A stretch of 6,339 nucleotides of DNA from JAYGED01 sp046582565 (GTDB lineage: Bacteria; Pseudomonadota; Alphaproteobacteria; JAAXGF01): the NCBI GenBank assembly GCA_046582565.1, contig JAYGED010000170.1, positions 1-6,339 on the forward strand. The letters are read 5' to 3'. Below, one piece after another: positions 1 through 5,725 of this stretch. The notes under the pieces are model-generated. The model was given only the letters and a program-made list of their open reading frames with translations. It made no database searches and was not told the DNA's origin. How positions within the stretch are numbered: the first letter of the stretch is position 1; every line of letters starts with the position of its first letter. Made by a program: the position numbers and the translations under genes.

Positions 1-362
1 CCCAGGGCGGCGGCGGCGGCGGCATAGGCCGGAACCCCGGGGGTGATGTCATAGGCGATGGCGAGGGCATCGAGCCTGCGCATCTGCTCGGCGATGGCGC
101 CGTAGAGCGAAGGGTCGCCCGAATGGACCCGCGCCACGTCATGGCCCTGCGCCGCCGCCGCCGCCATCTCGGCGATGATCTCGTCGAGATTGAGGGGCGC
201 CGTGTCGATCACCCGGGCGTCGCCGGCGGCTTCGGCGACGATCTCGGCGGGCACCAGGGAGCCGGCATAGAGCACCAGGGGGCAAGCCCGGATGAGCTTG
301 AGCCCGCGAACCGTGATCAGGTCCGCAGCCCCCGGCCCGGCGCCGATGAAATGCACGGTCAT
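1..362 (-). CDS. cobM: Precorrin-4 (or cobalt-precorrin-4) C11-methyltransferase, 3' part missing
   Basis: This SAM-dependent enzyme adds the C11 methyl group to (cobalt-)precorrin-4 in corrin-ring synthesis in the cytosol. Only the first 120 codons are present, because the left window edge cuts the gene; the family is usually about 250-280 residues. The N-terminus shows the tetrapyrrole methylase glycine loop GAGPGAADLIT (residues 7-17), the second conserved block HSGDPSLYGAIAEQMRRLDA (80-99) and TPGVPAYAAA (107-116), all in the order and spacing typical of CobM/CbiF. The start at 362 overlaps the cbiG-cobJ stop by four bases (ATGA). An AAGGA about 12 bases upstream is only a weak ribosome site, so translation is probably coupled to the upstream gene. 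Last in the visible operon, it encodes the step expected directly after CobJ. If cobalt is inserted early, as CbiX suggests, CbiF would be the better name. The family call is firm; the choice between the two pathway names is inference. Confidence 0.95.
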   Translation of the reverse strand, partial: MTVHFIGAGPGAADLITVRGLKLIRACPLVLYAGSLVPAEIVAEAAGDARVIDTAPLNLDEIIAEMAAAAAQGHDVARVHSGDPSLYGAIAEQMRRLDALAIAYDITPGVPAYAAAAAAL

Positions 363-2149
363 GGCTTTGCTTTGTCCTTATAGCCGCGCGGCGTATAGAC
401 CCAATCATCCATCGCTCTCGTCTGACTCGAGCCGACGATGAGCACAGTCAGCATGTCCACATCATCGGTCTCAAGTGCTGCAAGCTCGATGCGGCGTACC
501 GCCTCGCCGGGGCGGCCCAGGTTGCGGGCGATGATCACCGGCGTCTCGGCCGGGCGGTGAGCGAGCAGAATATCGCGGGCCTTGGGCAGGGCTTCGCGTC
601 GGCGTTTGGATACCGGGTTATAGAGGGCGACGACGAAATCTCCTTCGGCGGCCGCTTGCAGGCGGCGCTCAATCACCGCCCAGGGGGTCAGCAGATCGGA
701 CAGGGAAATGGCGCAGAAATCATGCCCCAGGGGCGCACCGGCCCTCGCGGCTGCGGCCTGCAGGGCCGATATGCCCGGCGCCACGGTGATCTGGATGCGC
801 TTCCAGGCAGGGTCGCCCTCGTGCTCGAGCAATTCGAATAGCGGGCTCGCCATGGCGTAGATGCCCGCGTCCCCCGAACAGATCAGGGCGACGTTGCGGC
901 CCCGGGCGGCGAGATCGAGGGCGGCGCGCACCCGCGTTTCTTCATCGCCGAGCTCAAAGGAGTGGCGGGTCTTGCCATCCGCCAGGGGGCCGAGCAGATC
1001 GAAATACAGCCCATAGCCTACCAGATCGCCGGCCTCGGCGATCAGGCGGCTCGCCTCGGGGCTGCGCCAGTCGTCCGCGCCGGGACCGATGCCGATGATG
1101 GCGAGGCGCCCTCTGGCGCGCCCGACGGCGGCGGCGTCGATGATGTCGGGGCTTTGCGCGATGGCGCAGGTCGCCCGCTTGGATTTCTGTTTGGCCACGA
1201 TCAGATGCGCCCTCGCGCCGCCCGCCGCCAGGGCCGCGCCCTCGGCGACGCCGTGGCAGCCGACCGCCGCGAAGACCGTACGGGACGGGGTCTCCAGGCG
1301 CGGGGTCTCGGCCTCGAGAGTTGCCGCGTCGAAGAATCGGGCAGGCACGCCCAGACTCTCGGCAAGAGCCAGTACCGCCGTCTCGTCGGCCTTCACATCG
1401 AGGGAGGCGACGCAGGCGATGGCGTCCCTGGCGAGTCCCTGGGCGGCCAGGGTGTCATCGACCAGAGCGATCAGTTCCTCGGGCGGCGTATCACGCTCGC
1501 AGCCCACCCCGAGGGCGAGCACCGCCGGGTGAATGACCAGCTCGCCGTCGCGCACCCGTGCCGCCTCGACGGTGAGCCTGATGCTCAGCGGTGCGGGCTC
1601 GGTGAACGTGGCCCGGCTGGCGGTCAGCCAGTCGGGATCGCCGGCTTCCGCCTTCAGGGCGACCGACTCGCCTGACAGCAGCGCTGCCGTGATCGCCTTG
1701 GCCGCCTCGGGGTTGGCGAGGCGCCAGCCGGGCGGTGGCTCGTCGAGAGCGATCCCGAGGCGCAGATCCCCCGCCGTGGTAATCGCCGCCGCGCCCCCCA
1801 GGGCCGAACCTGCGGCCCGGGCCAGATCGTTGGCGCCATGATGACCGCCGAGCAGAGGCACGGCGGCGCTGCCGTCGGCGGCCACCGCCACCACCGGTGA
1901 TTCGGCGCGCTTATCCGCCAACAGCGGCGCCAGGGCGCGGATCAGGATGCCGGCGGCGCAAACTCCGAGAACGGGCCGGCCCGCCTCGAACAACGCCCGC
2001 AGATGTTCGGCGGTTTCCGCAAAAATCACGTCGGCGTCATCGACCCGCCCCTCGAGGCCATGAAGTTGCGCTTCGGGCAGGGCGCGTTGGAGAGTCCGTG
2101 CGGTCGCAAGACCGGCCGGGCCGAGACAGACAATGGCCACGCCTTTCAT
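359..2149 (-). CDS. cobJ: CbiG-CobJ fusion: lactone hydrolase domain plus C17-methyltransferase
   Basis: This 596-residue protein joins two corrin enzymes in one uninterrupted frame. Residues 1 to about 335 resemble full-length CbiG, with an N-terminal part ending near LLGGHHGANDLA (99-110), a middle linker domain (about 135-205) and the CbiG C-terminal/CobE domain with LALGVGCERD (211-220), VAEGAALAAG (301-310) and LIVAKQKSKRATCAIA (316-331). Residues from about 347 to the end are CobJ/CbiH, with AIIGIGPGADDW (350-361), CSGDAGIYAMASP (424-436), VAPGISALQAAAARAGAP (456-473) and ALYNPVSKRR (508-517). CobJ methylates C17 and drives ring contraction; CbiG opens the resulting lactone at the cobalt-precorrin-5A stage and releases acetaldehyde. 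The ATG at 2149 overlaps the cobI stop (ATGA), with GAGG seven bases upstream as a usable ribosome site. CobE, the late-route relative, corresponds only to the C-terminal CbiG domain, so the complete CbiG here favours the early-cobalt route. Domain identities are clear from motifs; pathway assignment is inference. Confidence 0.95.
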   Translation of the reverse strand: MKGVAIVCLGPAGLATARTLQRALPEAQLHGLEGRVDDADVIFAETAEHLRALFEAGRPVLGVCAAGILIRALAPLLADKRAESPVVAVAADGSAAVPLLGGHHGANDLARAAGSALGGAAAITTAGDLRLGIALDEPPPGWRLANPEAAKAITAALLSGESVALKAEAGDPDWLTASRATFTEPAPLSIRLTVEAARVRDGELVIHPAVLALGVGCERDTPPEELIALVDDTLAAQGLARDAIACVASLDVKADETAVLALAESLGVPARFFDAATLEAETPRLETPSRTVFAAVGCHGVAEGAALAAGGARAHLIVAKQKSKRATCAIAQSPDIIDAAAVGRARGRLAIIGIGPGADDWRSPEASRLIAEAGDLVGYGLYFDLLGPLADGKTRHSFELGDEETRVRAALDLAARGRNVALICSGDAGIYAMASPLFELLEHEGDPAWKRIQITVAPGISALQAAAARAGAPLGHDFCAISLSDLLTPWAVIERRLQAAAEGDFVVALYNPVSKRRREALPKARDILLAHRPAETPVIIARNLGRPGEAVRRIELAALETDDVDMLTVLIVGSSQTRAMDDWVYTPRGYKDKAKP

Positions 2150-2847
2150 TTCCAGGCCTCGCCCCGCCGATGGACCACTACCATGGAGAAATAGGGCGCG
2201 TGCGGCCCGGCGTCGGCCAGGGACGAGATGCGTTCATCAGCCATGGTGGCATGCTCGATATAATGGGCATTCGCCACCAGACCGAGGCTGTCCAGCGCCC
2301 GTTTGACCTTATCGAGATGGCGGCCGACCTTGATGATCACCGCCGCGTCGACGCCGTCGAGCCGGGCGCGTAAGACGTCCTCGGGCAGGGTGGCGGGGAT
2401 CACCAGCAGCGCGTCGTCACGCGAGGCGATCGGCGTTCCCAGGGCCGCCGGACCGGCGAGCAGGGAGCTCACCCCCGGCACCACCTCGACGTGATAGGTC
2501 TGCGCGAGACGGCCGAACAGATACATGAAGGAGCCGTAGAAGAAGGGATCGCCTTCGCAGAGAGCCGCCACATCGCGGCCCTCGTCGAGATGGGCGGCCA
2601 CCGCCGTCGCTGCGCGGTCATAGGCCGCCTGCATGGGCCCGGGCCCGCCGTCAAGCGGCATGCTGATGACGATTTCTTCCTGGCCGCCGGGCAGATGGGG
2701 CGCCGCGATGGAGCGGGCGAGACTTTCGCCTTTGTCCGGCGCAGGAAAAGCGATCACTGGGCAGCTTTTCAGAATACGCAATGCTTTCAAGGTAATAAGC
2801 TCGGGATCGCCGGGACCGACGCCGAGGCCGTACAGAGTGCCGGTCAT
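2146..2847 (-). CDS. cobI: Precorrin-2 / cobalt-factor II C20-methyltransferase
   Basis: This SAM-dependent methylase adds the C20 methyl group, the first committed methylation of the corrin branch after (cobalt-)precorrin-2. The 233-residue product has the family length and motifs: LYGLGVGPGDPELITLKALR (5-24), CEGDPFFYGSFMYLF (97-111) and VVPGVSS (122-128). The frame is open up to an ATG at 2892, but the start at 2847 is preferred because it places the glycine loop at residue 9 as in relatives, gives the same ATGA overlap with cobL as every other junction, and has GGTGA four bases upstream. The extra 15 residues of the longer form look unlike the family. Its stop overlaps the start of cbiG-cobJ, which encodes the next methylation. 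With CbiX in the same operon the natural substrate may be cobalt-factor II, which would make it CbiL in function; the sequence read by eye cannot decide this. Confidence 0.95.
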   Translation of the reverse strand: MTGTLYGLGVGPGDPELITLKALRILKSCPVIAFPAPDKGESLARSIAAPHLPGGQEEIVISMPLDGGPGPMQAAYDRAATAVAAHLDEGRDVAALCEGDPFFYGSFMYLFGRLAQTYHVEVVPGVSSLLAGPAALGTPIASRDDALLVIPATLPEDVLRARLDGVDAAVIIKVGRHLDKVKRALDSLGLVANAHYIEHATMADERISSLADAGPHAPYFSMVVVHRRGEAWK

Positions 2848-4064
2848 GGCTTCACCACGCTCCATTGGGTGATTGGCGCCAGAGCGCGCCACCCCGATAG
2901 GTTGCCGAGCGGCTCGGCGCGGGAGATGGCGATGCGGGTGAGATCGCCGCCAAAAGCCGCGCGAGCCTCGGTCAGAGCCGTCTCACCCTCAATGGTTACC
3001 GCGTTGGCGACCAGCCTTCCCCCAGCCGTAAGGGCGCTCCAACAGGTCTCGATCAGCGAGCCGGTCACACCGCCGCCAATGAACACCGCATCGGGGGCGG
3101 CGAGTCCGGAGAGAGCGTCGGGGGCCGCTTTGTTGATAATCGCCAATCCCGGCGTGCCCAGGGCGGCGGCGTTGCGCGCAATCATGGCGCAGCGCGCAGC
3201 ATCGCGCTCGATAGCGATGGCGGTGCCGCCTTTCGCGGCGCGCAGCCATTCAATGGCGATGGAGCCGCAGCCCGCGCCCACATCCCACAGGCGCTGGCCG
3301 GGAAGCGGCATGAGCGCTGCCAGGGTCACGGCCCGGGTCTCGCGCTTGGTAAGCTGGCCGTCATTCTCATAGGCCCGGTCGGGCAGGCCCGGCACCCGTG
3401 ACAGGACCATGGCGTCTGCGCCGGCCCGGCAAACGATAGCGATGGTATTGAGCGCGGCGATATTAAGATCGGACGTGGCGGGCGCGTCCCAGTCCTCGGC
3501 GGTGCCGTCGGTCCGGCGCTCGTCAGCGCCACCCATATGCTCAAGCAGAGTGATCGCGCTTTTACCCCAGCCCGCGTCCCTGAGCAGCTTAGCGATTTGC
3601 TCCGGGCTGTCGCCGTCGGTGGTCAGCATGACCAACCGCGCCCCCGGAGAGAGATGCAGGCGAAGCAGATCGAGGGGCCGCCCATGCAGGGTGAAGCAAG
3701 CGGTCTGGTCCAGCGGCCAGACAAGCCGCGCACAGGCGAGACTGAAGGCCGACGGGGCGGGGATGATGGTCATTTCAGCGGCCTCGACGACGTCTGCCAG
3801 GGTCGCGCCGATGCCGTACCACAGGGGATCGCCGGTCGCCAACACACAGACCCGGCAGCCCCGACTGGCGAGGATTTCGCCGAGGGTCTTATCGAGCGGG
3901 CTCGACCATTGCAGCCGTTCGGCGGGGTGGTTCCCGGGGATCATAGCGAGATGGCGGGCGCCGCCGACCAGGATCTCGGCCTGTTCGACCAACAGCCGCC
4001 CAGACGGTGCGACGCCGTCTAGCCCGTCTTCGCCGATGCCGACAATCGACAGCCAGGGGGTCAT
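2844..4064 (-). CDS. cobL: Bifunctional C5,C15-methyltransferase and C12-acetate decarboxylase (CbiE-CbiT type)
   Basis: This 406-residue protein carries both halves of precorrin-6Y (or cobalt-precorrin-6B/7) processing. Residues 1 to about 215 are the CbiE-like tetrapyrrole methylase, with WLSIVGIGEDGLDGV (4-18), VLATGDPLWYGIGATL (74-89) and IPAPSAFSLACARL (101-114). After the segment LPDRAYENDGQLTKRETRAV (227-246), residues to the end form the CbiT-like Rossmann methylase, with the SAM loop LWDVGAGCGSIAIEWLRA (259-276), an acidic ribose-binding candidate in AIER (284-287), and PDAVFIGGG (324-332). Together they methylate C15 and C5 and decarboxylate the ring C acetate. The gene overlaps cobH upstream and cobI downstream by ATGA. 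TAGGCG directly before the ATG is a poor ribosome site, consistent with re-initiation after the cobH stop. The fused form is the rule for CobL and is also called CbiET in early-route organisms. I see no truncation or missing block. Confidence 0.96.
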   Translation of the reverse strand: MTPWLSIVGIGEDGLDGVAPSGRLLVEQAEILVGGARHLAMIPGNHPAERLQWSSPLDKTLGEILASRGCRVCVLATGDPLWYGIGATLADVVEAAEMTIIPAPSAFSLACARLVWPLDQTACFTLHGRPLDLLRLHLSPGARLVMLTTDGDSPEQIAKLLRDAGWGKSAITLLEHMGGADERRTDGTAEDWDAPATSDLNIAALNTIAIVCRAGADAMVLSRVPGLPDRAYENDGQLTKRETRAVTLAALMPLPGQRLWDVGAGCGSIAIEWLRAAKGGTAIAIERDAARCAMIARNAAALGTPGLAIINKAAPDALSGLAAPDAVFIGGGVTGSLIETCWSALTAGGRLVANAVTIEGETALTEARAAFGGDLTRIAISRAEPLGNLSGWRALAPITQWSVVKP

Positions 4065-4723
4065 CGCCTAGAATCCGATAAACCGAAATCCGAACACAGC
4101 GCATTGACCGCCGCCGCCGCCAGGGCGCTGCCGCCGCGCCGTCCGGTCAGGGCGATATAGGGGATGTCGTAATCGCCCTCGATGAGCGCCTGCTTCGATT
4201 CGGCGGCGCCGACGAAACCTACCGGCATGGCAATAATCAGAGCCGGGTGCGGCGCCCCGTCGTCGAGCAATTCAAGCAGGTGAAACAGCGCCGTCGGCGC
4301 ATTGCCGATGGCCACCAGGGCGCCGTCCAGGGCGTCCCCCCAGAGGTCCACCGCCGCCGCCGAGCGAGTCGTGGCGAGCCGTTCGGCGCGCGCCGGCACG
4401 GCCTCGTCATTGAGTTTGCAAATCACCGCGTTCTGCGTGGGCAATGCCGCGGCGATCACCCCGTGGGCGACCATTTCTGTGTCGCAAAGCACCGCAGCGC
4501 CCGCCTTGAGCGCCGCCCTGCCCGCTGGCGCGGCGCCGCCCGAGGCGTAGATTTCAGCCACCAGGGAGGGATCGCCTACGGCATGAACGAGGCGCAGGGC
4601 GACTTCGGCGAGATCGTCGGGAATCGCCGTAAGCTCCGTCGCGGCCAGGGCCAGGGCCCGTGAGGCGCGATAGATTTCCTGGGGATCGCGCAAATAGTCG
4701 CGCAAGTAATCGGGCAGGGTCAT
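4061..4723 (-). CDS. cobH: Precorrin-8X (cobalt-precorrin-8) methylmutase
   Basis: This enzyme moves the methyl group from C11 to C12, the last step that makes (hydrogeno/cob)yrinic acid. The 220-residue length fits the family. The N-terminal region has the usual YLRDPQEIYRASRAL pattern (10-24), followed by RLVHAVGD (44-51), in which His47 matches the catalytic histidine known from CobH. Later family blocks are AVLCDTEMVAHGV (76-88), LVAIGNAPTALFHLLEL (135-151), IAMPVGFVGAAESK (163-176) and the C-terminal IALTGRRGGSALAAAAVNAL (190-209). The ATG at 4723 overlaps the cbiX stop by four bases. AAGGA lies immediately against the start codon, too close for a normal ribosome site, which supports coupled translation. 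Although it acts late in the pathway it is the second gene of the operon. CbiC would be the equivalent name if the substrate carries cobalt. No key residue appears to be missing. Confidence 0.96.
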   Translation of the reverse strand: MTLPDYLRDYLRDPQEIYRASRALALAATELTAIPDDLAEVALRLVHAVGDPSLVAEIYASGGAAPAGRAALKAGAAVLCDTEMVAHGVIAAALPTQNAVICKLNDEAVPARAERLATTRSAAAVDLWGDALDGALVAIGNAPTALFHLLELLDDGAPHPALIIAMPVGFVGAAESKQALIEGDYDIPYIALTGRRGGSALAAAAVNALCSDFGLSDSRR

Positions 4724-5649
4724 TCCTTGTCGCCGTGGTGATGGTGATGCCCGTGGTCATGCCCGTGGCTGTGGTCGACGCCGACGCCTTCCACATGATG
4801 ATGGTGACTCATCTGGGCCTCGCCGACCGCGTCCTCGAAGCCGATGACCTGCTCGCGGTATTTACAGAGCTGGCAGTTCATCAGATTCTGGCCCTCGAGA
4901 ATCTCCGTCAAGCGGTCGGCGAAGGTCTCAATCAGCAGGGGATGATTGTTGAGATACTCGGCCTGGACGAATTCGACCTCGGGATGACGCTGTGCGGCTT
5001 CGTTTGCATGGGCATAGATGCGCTTGACCAGCACCCCGGTGAACAGGAAATAGGGAAACACGATGATGCGCTTGAAGCCGAGCCTGGTGATGCGGTCGAA
5101 GGCGGTCTCGGTGAGCGGGAAGGTGACGCCGGAATAGCACACCTCTGTCCAGGCGAAGCCCATGCCTTCCCACAGCATGCGCGCCACCTTGCTGACGTTG
5201 CCGTTGGCGTCCGGGTCCGAGGCGCCGCGCCCGACCACCACCAAACAGGTCTCGTCCCGCCCGATATGGTCGCCGGCGGCGGCTTCGGCGGCTTCGATAC
5301 GGTCGCGGGCGACGCGCAGCAGCTTGAGGTCGACCGCCAGCTCGCGGCCGTAATCGATGGTCACGCCGGGATGCTCGGCGGCGTAGCGGTTGAGCACCGA
5401 GGGGATGTCATTCTTGGCATGGGCGGCGGCGAACAGCATGCCGGGCAGGGCCAGAATGCGGCTCGCCCCGTCGGCCACCAGTTGATCGAGCCCGTTGCGG
5501 ATGATCGGCTGGGCGAATTCGAGGAAGCCGTGGGTCAGCGGATAATCGGACAATCGTTCCTTGAGCCCGGCGACGACGCGCTCGAACTCACTGATTGCGT
5601 CGGTGTCGCGGCTGCCGTGGCCGCATATCATGATGGCGGTCTTACCCAT
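4720..5649 (-). CDS. cbiX: Long-form sirohydrochlorin cobaltochelatase CbiX with Cys motif and His-rich tail
   Basis: This enzyme inserts Co2+ into sirohydrochlorin, the entry step of the early-cobalt B12 route. The 309-residue protein has two CbiX-like halves. The first (about 1-130) carries CGHGSRD (9-15), with His11, and MLFAAAHAKNDIP (71-83), with His77, which match the metal-handling histidines of the chelatase family. The second (about 145-255) has GRGASDPDANGNVSK and FPYFLFTGVLVKRI at the equivalent places, without the histidines, so it is probably structural. A C-terminal extension holds MNCQLC (257-262) and 13 histidines between 282 and 305. MXCXXC is the motif reported to house a 4Fe-4S centre in Bacillus megaterium CbiX. 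The frame is open to an ATG at 5715, but 5649 is chosen because GKTAIMICGHGSR begins there as in relatives and AGGAG lies nine bases upstream. It is the first gene of the operon, and its stop overlaps the cobH start (ATGA). Confidence 0.95.
   Translation of the reverse strand: MGKTAIMICGHGSRDTDAISEFERVVAGLKERLSDYPLTHGFLEFAQPIIRNGLDQLVADGASRILALPGMLFAAAHAKNDIPSVLNRYAAEHPGVTIDYGRELAVDLKLLRVARDRIEAAEAAAGDHIGRDETCLVVVGRGASDPDANGNVSKVARMLWEGMGFAWTEVCYSGVTFPLTETAFDRITRLGFKRIIVFPYFLFTGVLVKRIYAHANEAAQRHPEVEFVQAEYLNNHPLLIETFADRLTEILEGQNLMNCQLCKYREQVIGFEDAVGEAQMSHHHHVEGVGVDHSHGHDHGHHHHHGDKE
4735..4881 (-). other. Metal-binding tail of CbiX: MXCXXC motif and histidine-rich segment
   Basis: The 3' end of cbiX encodes MNCQLC (bases 4881-4864, Cys259 and Cys262), then after a short acidic stretch a tract of 13 histidines (bases 4806-4735) in two clusters: HHHH, then alternating H-x-H ending in HHHHH. 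The pattern fits cobalt or nickel binding or storage and an Fe-S cluster as described for long CbiX proteins. The role in this organism is inferred. Confidence 0.8.
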
Positions 5650-5713
5650 GCCTTGTCTCTCCTGATGGTAGGTGATTATTGACGGGGCGCGTTGCCCATC
5701 CCATGCTCGCGCC
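5650..5713. promoter_or_regulatory. Divergent control region between the cbiX operon and cobD
   Basis: This 64-base gap is the only intergenic DNA in the window and must hold, or lie close to, the promoters of both transcription units. On the plus strand TTGACG (5679-5684) resembles a -35 box; 17 bases later CATGCT (5702-5707) is a poor -10 match. On the minus strand TATGAT (5726-5721, inside the cobD start region) resembles a -10 box but has no recognisable -35 partner. GGCGCG (5686-5691) and CGCGCC (5708-5713) form an inverted repeat just before the cobD ATG. The gap is too short for a typical cobalamin riboswitch of roughly 200 bases, and I do not recognise a B12-box sequence. The promoter calls are tentative. 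Confidence 0.4.
5659..5663 (-). promoter_or_regulatory. Ribosome binding site of cbiX (AGGAG)
   Basis: AGGAG lies nine bases before the ATG at 5649 on the minus strand. It is the clearest Shine-Dalgarno sequence in the window and decides the start of cbiX against the in-frame ATG at 5715. As the first gene of the operon, cbiX is the only one of the six minus-strand genes that must recruit ribosomes by itself. Confidence 0.75.
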
Positions 5714-5725
5714 ATGATCGATCAT
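5714..5725. repeat. Perfect 12-base palindrome on the cobD start codon
   Basis: ATGATCGATCAT reads the same on both strands and begins exactly with the cobD ATG. It contains two GATC sites and overlaps the candidate minus-strand -10 box. A 12-base palindrome is expected by chance about once or twice in a window of this size, so its position rather than its existence is the point of interest. It could be an operator, but no known regulator site is recognised. Confidence 0.5.

Noticed and set aside
5..23. GGC/GCC trinucleotide runs near the left end (also around 150-170) as microsatellite repeats
   Set aside because: They encode alanine runs in cobM at positions where the family is alanine-rich, and GC-rich codon use explains them.
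1105..1150. Possibility that the cbiG-cobJ fusion is a sequencing artefact joining two genes
   Set aside because: The frame is continuous with in-frame codons across the linker, both halves are complete, and there is no internal ATGA junction like those at the other gene boundaries.
962..1675. 237-codon open frame on the plus strand opposite the cbiG-cobJ fusion
   Set aside because: It is the complement of strongly conserved CbiG and CobJ motifs, with no domain of its own and no ribosome site noted.
2848..2892. Upstream start for cobI at 2892, adding 15 residues
   Set aside because: The extra residues are not family-like, and the ATG at 2847 gives the same ATGA overlap as the other four junctions and the correct position of the glycine loop.
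2491..3372. 293-codon open frame on the plus strand opposite cobI and cobL
   Set aside because: It is antisense to two conserved genes, has low-complexity Ala/Arg/Ser/Pro composition and no family motif, and spans a real gene junction.
4660..5682. 340-codon open frame on the plus strand opposite cbiX
   Set aside because: It is antisense to a clearly recognised cbiX, its translation has no recognisable domain, and long antisense frames are expected in GC-rich DNA. Its Met/Val-rich start is the complement of the His codons of the CbiX tail.
5650..5713. Cobalamin riboswitch in the divergent spacer
   Set aside because: The spacer is only 64 bases and I recognise no B12-box; a covariance search would be needed to exclude an element overlapping cobD.
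5650..5715. Upstream start for cbiX at 5715, adding 22 residues
   Set aside because: The added residues are unlike the family, the AGGAG site fits the ATG at 5649, and the longer form would overlap the cobD start on the other strand.
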